NCBI GenBank assembly: GCA_050084515.1
Contig: CM114273.1
Span: 1,178,001 to 1,242,000 of the forward strand
Reading direction: 5' to 3'
DNA length: 64,000 nt
Source: Blasia pusilla
Taxonomy: Eukaryota; Marchantiophyta; Marchantiopsida; Blasiales
Shown: one piece after another, positions 33,827 through 45,373 of the stretch
How positions within the stretch are numbered: the first letter of the stretch is position 1
How the letters are laid out: every line of letters begins with the position of its first letter
Notes under the pieces: model-generated
What the model saw: only the letters and a program-made list of their open reading frames with translations
Databases searched by the model: none
Told to the model about the DNA's origin: nothing
Translations under genes and position numbers: made by a program

Positions 33827-34183
33827 ATGGCAGAACTCCACAACCTGAAGTTTCTCCTACTGCTCCTCCTCGCGTTTCGAACATCAAAGCAGAATGTTGG
33901 GGCCGTGGACATGATTGCATATTCGGGAGCGGCTTGCAGAGGTCCAACCATCAGCAGCTCCCAGGACGTAGCTGTAGGAGCTTGTACGAGTTTTCCATCT
34001 ACTACCGTTTCCGTTGAGGTGAAGGCGGGGACGACGAAGGTTTCCTGCTTTGAAATCGATTCTTATGATGATGCAAACTGCCAGAGGTTGGCTGACAACT
34101 TCCCAGCAGTGGTGGTCTCATCCTCGGGCTCGACCTGCTTGTCCAAGACCAACATTGCTTGGATTCCCGTGGAGAACTGCTGA
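33827..34183 (+). CDS. Secreted six-cysteine small protein, copy 4 (118 aa)
   Basis: Function unknown. The fourth and most diverged family member, and the only one on the plus strand. The frame is open upstream, but the first ATG giving a signal peptide is at 33827 (MAELHNLKFLLLLLLAF), cleaved after residue 26 before VDMIAY. Mature cysteines lie at 11, 27, 48, 59, 78 and 92 (C-x15-C-x20-C-x10-C-x18-C-x13-C); the chain ends on the last Cys. CFEIDSYDDANC replaces the CYQIV motif and AWIPVENC the AWFPK end. The region between the fifth and sixth cysteines is six residues shorter than in the other copies. No clear TATA box was found. Tandem repeats lie on both sides. Confidence 0.83.
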   Translation: MAELHNLKFLLLLLLAFRTSKQNVGAVDMIAYSGAACRGPTISSSQDVAVGACTSFPSTTVSVEVKAGTTKVSCFEIDSYDDANCQRLADNFPAVVVSSSGSTCLSKTNIAWIPVENC

Positions 34184-34199
34184 GTGTGAATCTAGATCC

Positions 34200-35300
34200 C
34201 CACCTCCATCTCCATAGCTCAGATCTTCGATTCTGAAACTAAATGTGTTGGGTACCTATCTAGCGTGGAACAAGGATCTAGTTCTTTCTGGACTTGGCTA
34301 TTTCCTGAGCTCTTGTGGCATGAATATCTCACGATTTTGGGATTAGATGTGTAGCTATTTGTGTGGTATCCAGTCTACCATGTATCAAGATCTAGGATTC
34401 TGGACTGGGCTTTTTCCATAGCTCTTGTGGCATCGATTTCTCATGAAATAAGGTCTACGATTCTGGAACTACATTTGTTCCTAGCATCGATTTCTCACGG
34501 TTCTGGAATAATATGTGTTGTTAGCTATTTCGGGAGTGTTCTCATGGCATTTGGGCAATGCATCTACCATCGAACAAGACCAAAAGATTGGGAAATCTCC
34601 CAGTTCGGTAGCCAACAAGCTCCAAGATTCTGCACTCAGCCATCTCTATATCTAGTGTGTGAGATCCACACTCTCGTGGAATAAGCTCTAGGATTACGAG
34701 ACAAATTATTTCGGTACCTATGGTGTGCTATCTAGTCTACCATGAAACAAAGCTTGGCTATTGTGGCATCCAATCTCTCCTTGAAGAAGTATCTAAAAAG
34801 TAGATGTGTTGGTGCTTATTGTGTGGTATCGAGTCTACCATGGAATCCAACAAGCTCTAGTGTGAGATCCACACTCTTGTGGAATAAGATTGAGTATTCT
34901 CATAACTTTTGTGTGGTATCCCCAGTGTAGCATAGAACACATCCATAATTGTGAGCTTGGCTATTGTGGCACCAATATTCTCTTGGAATAAGATGTAGGG
35001 TTTTGAAATTTATTTATTTTCGTACCTGGTGTGTGGCATCGAGTCTACCATTGAAGAAATCCTTATCTCTTGTGTGATATACACACACAATCCAGTGGAA
35101 CAAGGATTTATTATTTAGATACCTAGTGTGGTATCGAGTGAAGCATGGGAGTTGGGTTATTTTGAAATCCATTTTCACTTAGATTTAAGATTCTGAAATT
35201 AGATGCGTTTGTATCTAGTCTACATCCACCATCCAGGATTATGAACTTGGTCCTCTCATGGCTCTTGGAGATAAGTTATTGTACTTGTTTGTAGCTTTTG
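34200..35300. repeat. Degenerate tandem repeat of about 100-120 bp, 3' of six-cysteine copy 4
   Basis: The phrases 'gtgtggtatcgagtctacca' and 'ctcttgtggaataagat' recur across this stretch, starting directly after the copy 4 stop. A further copy of part of this array lies at about 37020-37500. Confidence 0.8.
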
Positions 35301-35689
35301 TGTCGAAGCAAAAAACGTCCAAGCTTGGACACTTAACTCGACGAGTGGACGTATTTCCAACAAAGCATATGTTAAGTATAGGATAGGAAAAGAGGAATTA
35401 GTTTTGAACAAAAATCTGATTTAAAAAAGTAAAATATGAAAAAATAGTAATTATTTGTGTATTTAATTTTTTTCGCATGCATGTATAATAATATGTGAAC
35501 TAGAGGTAGAAGAATCCACTTCAAGGCTAAGTTCGAATTTTGCCCAAGATATATTTTTGGGAAACAAAGATAATAAATATAAGATGAGACGCATAGATGG
35601 GTGAATGTAGACGGATATCGTAAATAGAGGGGATAGAATGCATGAATGGATGAGGTTAATGTATGGAGTTTGGTGGCAGAAATATGGAT

Positions 35690-36170
35690 GGATAGAGACT
35701 AGTTCATAAATTGATGGGAGATGGAATCCATGCACTAGTTCATAAATTGATGGGAGATGGAATCCGTGCACTAGTTCATAAATTGATGGGAGATGGAATC
35801 CATGCACTAGTTCATAAATTGATGGGAGATGGAATCCATGCACAGATGGGATTAAAAAATGAATAAGGTTAATAGATGAAATTGTATGGGAGAAGAATAG
35901 ATTGATAGGGTTGATAGATGGGATAAATGGATGGAGTAAGGATGAAGAAGTAGTTGATGGACTGGGCGCATGCACAAATGAGGAGAAAGGATTAAGTAAG
36001 AATGGAAAAACAGAATTGATGGACGGATGGAAGATGGGAGGGATCCACATAGAACGTGCGGCATATGGATGGAAAAAAAAGATGGAGGGAACGACATATA
36101 GATGGAAATAATGGATGGAGAAATGGATAGATTGATGGAGGATGGGGTAGATGGTTGGACGAGAGTTTTT
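35690..36170. repeat. 36-bp repeat (four copies) and GATGGATGG-rich minisatellite
   Basis: The 36-bp unit beginning 'ctagttcataaattgatggg' is repeated four times with almost no change (about 35699-35842). It is followed by degenerate 'atggatgg' sequence. The 195-codon minus-strand open frame across it repeats VHGFHLPSIYEL because the unit is a multiple of three and stop-free; I do not call it a gene. Confidence 0.9.
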
Positions 36171-36174
36171 TTCA

Positions 36175-37010
36175 TTTATTCCACGTCATCAAATTTCCTA
36201 TCATATCATCTATATGACATGAGAAGCATGTTAATATCACTCATATTCTCATGTCATGTTAGCAAATCATGCTAGTTATTCCAATTATGTGGAAGATATG
36301 AGTTGGTTTTTGTGAATGACTATGAGTAACTAGTCAATTTTTAATCATTCATAGTGATAAATGAATCATAAAACCTAGTCATAAGACCAAGGCTTTCTTC
36401 TAGTGAGAGCCAAGTAGGTGACATAGAGAGAGTTTCGGACAGGGGACATGTATACCAAGGTAAGGAGTAGTTATATCTGTCGCCTCATACTTAGAGGTTC
36501 AACAAAGAGAGAATGAATTCCAAGTCTCTCTCTTCTTCAGTATACCCTTTTTGTAGGTCAAGCTCTTTCCATATTGACCTATGCTCGGAAGTCACCTCCT
36601 TGGCTTTTGAGTTTATGTAGGAGGTCAAGGGCCACTTCCCAAAGTGAAAATTGATTTATACTTAAAATAGTAAGTTTCCATAAATAATAAGTTTTTCTAT
36701 ATGGTTCCAAATGAGCCAAAACGAAGGAGAAACCTATTCTTTCAAGTTACCCGTAGCCTTAAAAGGTCATCCTTGATCTTCTAAAGTTGTCATGATCTAT
36801 CGTCGAAGGCTCTATATTAGATCTCGTCGAACTATTCTAATAGACTTGACAACTTTTGTCAAGATTAATAGGATTATATATTATCATTTATGTATGACTT
36901 AAGATTCAAGGTTTATGGCAAAGGTTTTAGGACTTACTTGTAAGCTAATTATTTTAGATTTAATAATATTTGGGCATATTATTTAGCATTTATGATAATG
37001 AACACATCGA
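36175..37010. other. Spacer between the duplicated segments
   Basis: AT-rich and unique. Near 36180 'ccacgtcatcaaatttcc' resembles 'ccacgtcatcagtgcc' at the right end of the window, which could be a shared element end. No gene seen. Confidence 0.35.
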
Positions 37011-37499
37011 GAATTAGTTATCGTGGCATAAATATTCTCTTGGAATAAGATGTAGGGTTTTTTAATTATTTATATTTGTACCTAGTGTGTGGCATCTAGT
37101 CTACCATAGAAGAAATCCTTGCCATTTCCTTATCTCTTGTGTGATATATACACACTCTAGTGGAACAAGGATTTTAAGATTAATTATTTAGTTACCTAGT
37201 ATGATATTAAGTGAAGCATGGGAGTTGGATTATGTTGGCATCCAATTTCTCGAAGAAGAAGATTTAAGATTCAAAAATTAGATGCGTTTGTATATGGTCT
37301 ACCATTGAACAACATCAAGGATTATCAAGTTGGATATCTGATGGCTCTTGTATGATAAGATATAGGCTTATGAAATTGTACCTTAGTTGTTGTGTGGTAT
37401 CAAATCTACCATGGAGCAAGATTGATGATTTGGAGGGTTTCATGCTACCATCTCTAGAAGTTTTTCCAACAAAGCATATGTTAAGTATAGGATTTTGTC

Positions 37500-39180
37500 T
37501 ATTCTAGCATATGTTAAGTGTATTTGGTCTAGCATAGAATAAAAAAGAGTACGTGGATTTGAAATGGTTCTTGTATGGTGTGTGGCTTCCAATCTAGCAT
37601 GTAACTAAATCTTGTGATTATGAAATTTTCCATTTGGGTTGCTTTTCGATGCAATCAAATTATTGAGAAGATCTAGTATATTAATATTTTGAGTAGATTT
37701 TACTTTCAACTTTACAAAGTGATCATTGACCTTCTACAACAGGTCAAAATCCCTTTTCAACTACGAATATATGATTTTTATGATTAAATTTTAAATAATA
37801 GAGAGAATAATTCAAATTATTATCAAAATGGTTAAGTCATTGATTTGAGTGTTATACTATTCATCTAATCATTTTCCCACGACCCAAGAGTTAGCAACAT
37901 CTTTTAGTTTTAAACAAGTCGTATCTATTAACTTATCTAATATTTGTGAGTTATGAGCAATGACATGTATTTTTAAGCAATTCATCTTCCAATCATTTGA
38001 TGTTTCTTATTTATCTTGAGACACAAATTAATTTATTTTAGGCATTTTATTTCAATAAGATCCTAACATTTTCTAGTATAGACCGTAAGATCCTAAAATT
38101 TTCTAGTATAGACTGTATATATGTGGTCATATCAAGATTTCAAAGAATAGCTTTATTGAATTTAGAACCACTTCAATTTTTTATGAATTTTAAAAAAATA
38201 TTTTATTTTATTTTACAATTACAATATCCAATTTCCCTTATAATTCTATTTGATAGCAAAAGATCCATATTTTAAAAAAATTATCTTCATCTTAAAGAAT
38301 AAATATGAGAATATTTGAATTATTTTGTATCTTTTAACTAGTTTGAGTGATGGACCAATAAATGAGAAAGACCAATAATGAGAATATCATCGTATTTGAG
38401 TGGACCTATCATGAGCATTCTTCTTTTTATTTTTTTCATCTTGAAGTATCATTGATTCTCACCATTGGATTAAGTTTAAAGTTGGAAGAGTAGATTTTGG
38501 TAAGATCCTCTATCACTTCACCGGATCAGATCTTCCATTTAAAACACCAATTTTGGCATTCTTGGTGAATTAAAATATTTCTAGGTTTTCGACTTTCTTG
38601 AAGTCATGCTTACAAGTAAAATAAGGACTTAAGTCCACTTAAATCCGACTAAAACATCAAATTCTTTTGCAACCAATCAAGTCTGGTTTGGTCGCTGACA
38701 GCCTATATAGTAGGATCTTGAAGTTAAAATGTGCATAATGATGTTGACAGTGTTTATTTTGCTCGTTTCTTTGGATATCTCAGTAGAGCGAAGACTAGTA
38801 TGTGATGTGGTAAAAGTTGTCATAGACCCGTCAGAGCAATATTTGCAACAGAAACTAAATTATTTCATGACTTCTCAGTAAAGGAGATGGTGGACCATTG
38901 AATGCAGACTCTACCAAGGTTCATGCGTTGGTCAGCCAAATCGGAGCTTAAGACCCAATTACAAAGTATTCTCAAGTAAAGAAACAAATAATCTTGGCTT
39001 CATGGACCCTCTGCCCCAACCCCATTCCCCCCATCCACCAAGAATGTGTAAAAGTCATATGAGTGACGATATCTGTCGACATGGTTGGCAGTGGATTTGC
39101 TCCCATATTGGACAGTTATTTCAAGAAACACGTGACATGAAGGGAATGTTCTTCAGGAGAGAATCTCACGTATTATATCA
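37500..39180. other. AT-rich spacer, no supported gene
   Basis: Very AT-rich to about 38700, then somewhat richer in GC. A 33-bp direct repeat containing 'ttttctagtatagac' occurs near 38070-38115. Short plus-strand frames near 39002 have no motif. Confidence 0.4.
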
Positions 39181-39182
39181 GA

Positions 39183-39515
39183 CTACACGTTTTTGCAGTG
39201 ATATGAATTCCTAGAGTCAGGGCCCAAGGAAGGAAACGACCATGGTAACATAGTTACGCTGCTACTGTGTGCACGCTTCATGCACGCCAGACTAGCATTA
39301 CTAATGCTCGACCAACCCTTCATTTTCCTCCACAAGTTCCTCCTTCTCTTTGCTGAAGCCCCAGTCAAATATCCTACTGCATCCAACTGCCTCGCTGCTT
39401 CTTCAGCAGGAAGTCCATTGTGCCTGCATGGATAATTTTGGTAATGTGCGACTTGGATAATTCCGTTTCCCTGCAGCTTGGAACTTTCAAAACTAGGTTG
39501 TAGGACTTGGAACAT
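39183..39515 (-). CDS. Candidate exon or gene fragment, unknown
   Basis: A minus-strand open frame of 110 codons whose text is not low-complexity, with the basic stretch AKRRRNLWRKMKGW preceded by GLPAEEAARQLDAVGYL. A possible splice acceptor (CCATGCAG) lies at about 39424, just before the best part, so the real exon may start there and run to a stop at 39183. I recognise no family. The satellite beginning at 39.52 kb lies directly upstream on the coding strand, so any first exons would have to lie beyond it or be lost. Confidence 0.3.
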   Translation of the reverse strand: MFQVLQPSFESSKLQGNGIIQVAHYQNYPCRHNGLPAEEAARQLDAVGYLTGASAKRRRNLWRKMKGWSSISNASLACMKRAHSSSVTMLPWSFPSLGPDSRNSYHCKNV

Positions 39516-39519
39516 CCTA

Positions 39520-41060
39520 CTGATGTTTCTACCTTATTTGGAACTATAGTTCCACTGGAAGATTATTGAACGACGTTTGGAAATCTAGTTCCAAATGAAT
39601 TCAAAGTATTTGGTTTCTACCGCGCGAGATAGCCCTAGAGTTGATAGCCGAATGTGTTGTTTCGGCCTCAAAGAAGCTCCCACCAAGTGCCAAGCAAAAG
39701 CATTTGGAACTCTAGTTCCAAAAGAGCTCATAGCCCCTGGCCCCCTATCTTGAAAGAATTTGGAGCGTTCCCTTGGCAGTACACCGACTATTGCCGACGG
39801 AAGGAGCTCTTCGGGAGCCGCAATAGCACATACTACCAACGAAAGGACGTTCGGAACTAAAGTTCTAATAGAAGTAATATTCCACTTATCGGACACCTTC
39901 TACGTCCACAATTGGATCTTAGAATCCAATTGGAATTAGACTAAGTATGGTTCCAAATGACGTGCAACATGCGCGGCAGTTTGGGACACAACCCTAAATC
40001 TACGCACCAATTCTGCAGTTGTTCGAGACCCATTGGGATCTTGGGAGTAGGACGTTTGGAACTAAAATTCCAACCAAGGATGGGAATTTCTCTTTACCGG
40101 ATGCCTTCTACGGCCGGAATTGGATCTTAGGATCCAATTGGACGCACACTAAGTTTGGCTCCAAATAACGTTAAGGGGAGCAGAAGTTTGGGACACAATC
40201 AGAACTAAGGTTCAAATTCTACACTTGTTGCCGACCTACTGGGATGTAAGGAGCAGGCCATTCGCACCTACAATTCCAATTTAGGATTGGCGTTTAATAT
40301 TACTAGACGCCTACTAGGGCTTGAATTGGATCTCCAGTTCCAATTGGAAAATCAAAACTTAGGTTCCGATTCTACATTTATTTTCGACCTATTGGGACTT
40401 GTGGAGCAAATTCAGGGCCATTCATGACGACAATTTCAATCGAGGATGGGTATTTCCCATTATTTCCTTTTACGGCGAGAATGGGATCTTAGGATCCAAT
40501 TGGACTCAGACCAACTATGGCTCCAAATGACTTTCAACGAGCGCGGCAGTTTGGGACACAATTCAGAACTTAGGTTCCAATCCTACATTTGCTGAACACA
40601 TAGGGATCTTAGGAGCAGGCCATTCAAAACTAGAGTTCCAATCGAGGATGGGGATTTTCCTTTACCGGACGCCTTCTGCGGCTAGAATTGGATCTTAGGA
40701 TCCAATTGGACTTAGACCAAGTATGGCTCCAAATGACCTTTAGCGGGCGCGTCTATTTGGGACACAATCAGAACTTAGGTTCCGATTCTACATTTGTCTC
40801 AGAGGTAGGAATATTAGGAGCAGGCCATTCAGAACTATAGCTTCAATCAAGGATGGGGAATTTCATTTAATAGACGCCTTCTACGGCCGGAATTGGATCT
40901 TAGGATTCAAATAGACTTAGACTAAGTATGGCTCCAAATGACATTCAGCGAGCGCAATAGTTTGGGACACAATCAGAACCAAAGTTCTGATTCTACATTT
41001 GTTTCCGACGTAGGGATCTTAAGAGCAGGCTGATTGGAACTACAATTCCAATCGATCTAG
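39520..41060. repeat. Satellite A, unit about 190-200 bp, about seven copies
   Basis: Each unit holds 'attggatcttaggatccaat', 'agtatggctccaaatgac', 'gtttgggacacaatcagaac' and 'ggagcaggccattc'. The first two units are diverged and carry instead 'ggaactctagttccaaa'. The unit contains the pseudo-palindrome TTGGATCTTAGGATCCAA. Confidence 0.88.
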
Positions 41061-41159
41061 AGGATGGCAACGTTGAGGATGCAAGCTCTACAAGAAGAAA
41101 ATGTACACACATGTGACATAACAAGTCCATCGCACGATCATTAGATGACAGTAAATATG

Positions 41160-44150
41160 TTTATTGAATATATAATATTGGAACTCAAGTTCCAAATCGG
41201 GATGATTAAAAGAAATCCCCAACAATCACACATGGCTTCACAATCTTTAACTTCCACTGTTTGCAATATGTTACAATTCTTGCAATCCAACCTAATTAGC
41301 ATTTGGAACTCTAGTTCCAAATGAACAAGCTGGCCTCGGTCGGTTGGGAGTACCTAGGAATTAGAACTATAGATCTAGTTAAACAAATGATAACTGAATC
41401 CAATTCGCTAAACTATTTTAGTAACTCTACATGTAGGGTGTCAATCGGAAATGTAGTTGCAAACCCTAAAATCTAAGCACTGACATGCACAGCACTTCTA
41501 GAAATGATAGAACGACCAAAATACCTTCACGAAGGGCACTATGGAATCCAACTCTCCATGATATCTCCCGCCTTGCAATAAAAACCATACATTCAACTGT
41601 ACCGGAAGTATGGATCTAGGATCAGTTTCACAATCCTGAATCCAAAAATGAACAAATACCTAAATTAGTGCTTTCAGAACTCGATTTCCTAACTCCAATC
41701 GCTCGCCTCTATGCCTGCTACCTCATAATGGAAAATATAGATCCAATTCTTGAAATGAGTAGAAGGATCAATCGGAACTTAGGTTCCGGTTCCAAACACG
41801 ACAACTGAGCCCGAATGGCTACTTTCGGAATTGTATTTCCCAAATGAGATCGCGGGCTTCTTTATCGGATTCCTCAATATTGGAACTAGAGATCCAATTC
41901 TTGAAATGAGAAGGAGGATCAATCGAAACTTAGGCTCCAGTTCCAGATACAAAAACTGAGCCTGAATGGGGGCGTTCGGAGCTGCAGTTCCCAAATGAGA
42001 TTGCGGGCCTCCTTCCCGGCTTTCACACCATCAGAACTAGAGATCGACTTCTCGAATGAGAAGGAGGATGAATCGGAACTCAGGATCCGGTTCTAGACAT
42101 GAGGACTGAGCCCAAACGAGTGCTTTCAGAACTCTAGCTCCCAAATGAGATCACCGTCCTCCTTCCCGGACTCCTTACTATCGTAGCTCTAAATCTAGTT
42201 CTTGAAATGAGAAGGAAGATCAATCGGAACTACAGTTCCGGTTCCAGAGACGAGAGTCCCTAACTAAATGAGGGTATTTCAAATATAGTTCCCAAATCAA
42301 ATGGCCAACCTCTTTTCTTACTACCTCACTATAGGAACTCTAGTTCCAATTCTTGAAATGAGAAGGAGGATCAATCAGAACTTAGGTTCCTGTTCGAGAG
42401 ACGGGAGTCCCTACCTAAACGAGGGCTTTCGGAACTGTAGTTCCTAAATCAAATCACGGGCCTCTTTCCTTGCTATCTCACCATTGGAACTCTAGATCTA
42501 GTTCTTGAAATGAGAAGGAGGATGAATCGGAACTCAGGTTCCGGTTCTAGACACGACAACTGAGCCCGAAGGGCTACTTTCAGAATTGTAGTTCCCAAAT
42601 GAGATAGCCTCCTTAGCGGATTCCTCACTTTCGGAACTAGAGATCCATTTCTTGAAATGCAAAAGAGGATCAATCGTGACTCAAGTTCCGAACTGATCCT
42701 AATCGAGACCATTCGGAGCTGTAGTTCCAAAAGGGGATTGCGGGCCTCTTTCACGGCTACCCCACAATCACTACTATAGATCTAGTTCTCGAAATGAGGA
42801 GGAGGATAAATCGGAACTCAGGTTCCTGTTCCAAACACGAGAGTCCCTCCCAAAAAAGGGGCTTTCCAAACAGGGGTTCCAAGATCTAATCGCATGCCTC
42901 TTTCTTTGCTACCTCACCATCAAAAGTCTAGATCATAACTTGCAGGTCTACCTCACCATCAAAAGTCTAGATCCAATTCTTGAAATGAGAAGGAGCATCA
43001 ATCACAGCTTACGTTCGGGTTCCTAACATGACAACTAAGCCGGAATGGGAGCATTTAAAGCTATTGTTCCCAAATAAGATCGCGGGCCTCCTTCTCCGCT
43101 TCCTTACCATCAGAACTACACATCCACTTCTCAAAATGAGAAGGAGGATCAATCTGAACGTAGGTTTTGGTTCCTAAGGCGAGAATTGAGTCTTAACGGA
43201 GCCATCAAAACTGTGGTCCCCAAATGGGATTGCGGGCCTCACCATTCGGAATTAGAGTACTAGTTCTCGAATTGAGAAGGAAGATCAATCACAACTCGAG
43301 TTCCGGTTCAATTAGAATAGAACTAAGCCCGAGCGGGAGAGTTTGGAGTTGTTGTTCTCAAATAATATCGGAGGCCTCCTTCCCGGCTTCCTCACCATTC
43401 AGAACTAGAGTTCTAGTTCTTGAAATGAGAAGGAGGATCAATCGGAACTCGAGTTCCAGTTCAATTAGAGTAGAACTTAGCCCGAGCATGAGCATTCAGA
43501 GCTGTTGTTCTCAAATGATATCGGGGGCCTCCTTCTCGGCTTCCTCACCATCGGAACTATACATCCAGTTCTCAAAATGACAAGGAGGATCAATTGGAAC
43601 TTAGGTTTTGGTTCCAAAGACGAGAGTCCTTCCCTCAACGAGAGCTTTCAGAATTGTAGTTCCCAAATCAAATCGTTGGCCTCGTTCCTTACTACCTCAC
43701 TTTCGAAAGTATAGATCCATTTCTCGAAATGAGAAGATGCATCAATCGGAACTCAGGTTCCGATTTTTGACACGATCACTGAGCCCGCACATGGGCATTC
43801 GGAACTGTAGTTCCCACATAAGATCGCGGGCCTCCTTCGCGGCTTCTTCACCATCAGAACTAGAGATCCAATTCTCAAAATGAGAAGGAGGATCAATCGG
43901 AACTTTGGAACTGCCATTCCGATTCCAGAGACGAGAACTAAGTCCGAATGAGGGCATTCGGAACTGTAGTTCTCAAATAAGATCGCGGGCCTCCTTCTCA
44001 GCTTCCTCACCATCGAAACTACACATCCACTGCTTGAAATGAGAAGGAGGATCAATCGGAACTCAGGATATGGTTCCTTAGACAAGAACTGAGTCCAAAT
44101 GGGGGCATCGGAATTGTGGTTCCCAAAAGGGATCAATCGGAACTCACGTT
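41160..44150. repeat. Satellite B, unit about 150-160 bp, about 16 copies
   Basis: Units contain 'gaaatgagaaggaggatcaa', 'tcggaactcaggttccggtt', 'aactgtagttcccaaatgag' and 'tcgcgggcctccttc'. Diverged copies occupy 41.2-41.7 kb. The family returns in inverted orientation at 61.2-61.7 kb. Many overlapping frames on both strands follow from the unit and are not genes. Confidence 0.9.
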
Positions 44151-44159
44151 CCATACATC

Positions 44160-44940
44160 AACTTTTAGTATAGGTTTTATGACTTTTTTTGCTTACCTTG
44201 TAAGAAGCCCATGATTTCTGATTTCTGAATTTATGTCTTAATCAAGTAGACATTTTAACACTTTTTGAAGTTTGTTTTGGAAATTTTATGCTTTCCGAGT
44301 TATGAATTTACAATAGATTTTAGTAAAAGTCCTTACAATGCTCTTGCAAAACATTTGAGAAGTATATGCGAGATGGATCATCTGAATTAATATGAGGTTT
44401 TGGTTTAGGTTCTTACATATTCTAGAGTTAATTTTGATAAATAAATGCTCATCTGATTTTTGTGGTTTACATCAGGTTTTAGTATAGGTTCTTACCCTTC
44501 TTGAAATTAAGTTTAAGGAATCAGCCATTTTTGTAAATATGGAGACCATTATTTTCTATTGTTGAGGCATCCTTGACCAATAACTCACTTGTATTAGTGT
44601 TATGACATAGAACACGTGGCAAATCATCTTGAATGTGGATTTTCTCTATCATATATTTAGGTTTACCCTAGACAAGGTTGCTAGTCAAAATCACATTGAT
44701 GGGGAGATGAATGTGATCTTGAAAGAGGGGATTTCCACCCAAGGTGATGAGGATGCCACCATATAATCCACACATAAGGATGCATTGACATCATATGAAT
44801 TATCAATTCACACTTTATCTAGTACAATAATTTACCATGGGTGCATATGCCACTTCTGAAACATTTACAAGTCTTTGAGAGCTAATTTTTTTTTGAACAA
44901 CAAATCTTTATCCAGATCCAATGGCAAGTTTGAAGAAAAG
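44160..44940. other. Spacer, no gene seen
   Basis: AT-rich, with a loosely repeated phrase 'ttttagtataggttcttac' (44166, 44390-44420, 44475-44500). The right end leads into non-LTR retroelement sequence. Confidence 0.4.
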
Positions 44941-45373
44941 GGCTTTGTCGGATAGTGGGGAGTGGGCAATCACATACACGATGCGTAAGGACATAACCCT
45001 CTCACCAATTGTTATGAACTCTCAAATGTTTTTATTAACTTGCGACCCCCACCCATGAGCCTGCCCCTTTCAGAGCAAGAGCGAATACGGGCGTCAACCT
45101 CCATGGGGAAATTCCAATCCGACATAATAGCTATGAACACTACCTCAAAGTGGGCTTCCATCAAAGAAGATTGGAGCCCACACTGTCCAGATGTAACTAG
45201 ACAAGAGAAAGTGGGAAGATATACTCTAGCCTCAACAAGAAGAGAGTGTCTACAAGCTGTGAGTGAAGACCATCCTCAACTTGGGAACCGTATCGTAAAA
45301 GTAGCGGTCTATCCCTAACAAAAAATTGGGAGAAAAGGAGGGGTGCTACAATGGCCCAACTCCCTAAAAAAGC

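Larger units (their letters stand above)
34960..37500. repeat. Segmental duplication of about 430-480 bp, copies about 2 kb apart
   Basis: The segment at about 34960-35390 (from 'attctcttggaataagatgt' to 'aagcatatgttaagtatagg') matches about 37020-37500 in the same order, with many substitutions and indels. The 1.6 kb between the copies holds another minisatellite and unique sequence, as if inserted. Confidence 0.75.

Noticed and set aside
35463-36050. Minus-strand open frame of 195 codons, one of the longest in the window
   Set aside because: It repeats VHGFHLPSIYEL because a 36-bp unit free of stops is repeated four times, and the rest is GATGGATGG-type minisatellite. There is no motif and its length is explained by the repeat.
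41779-44154. Several 70-130 codon frames on both strands between 41.8 and 44.2 kb
   Set aside because: All repeat the satellite B unit and have similar length and text on both strands; they are by-products of the repeat.
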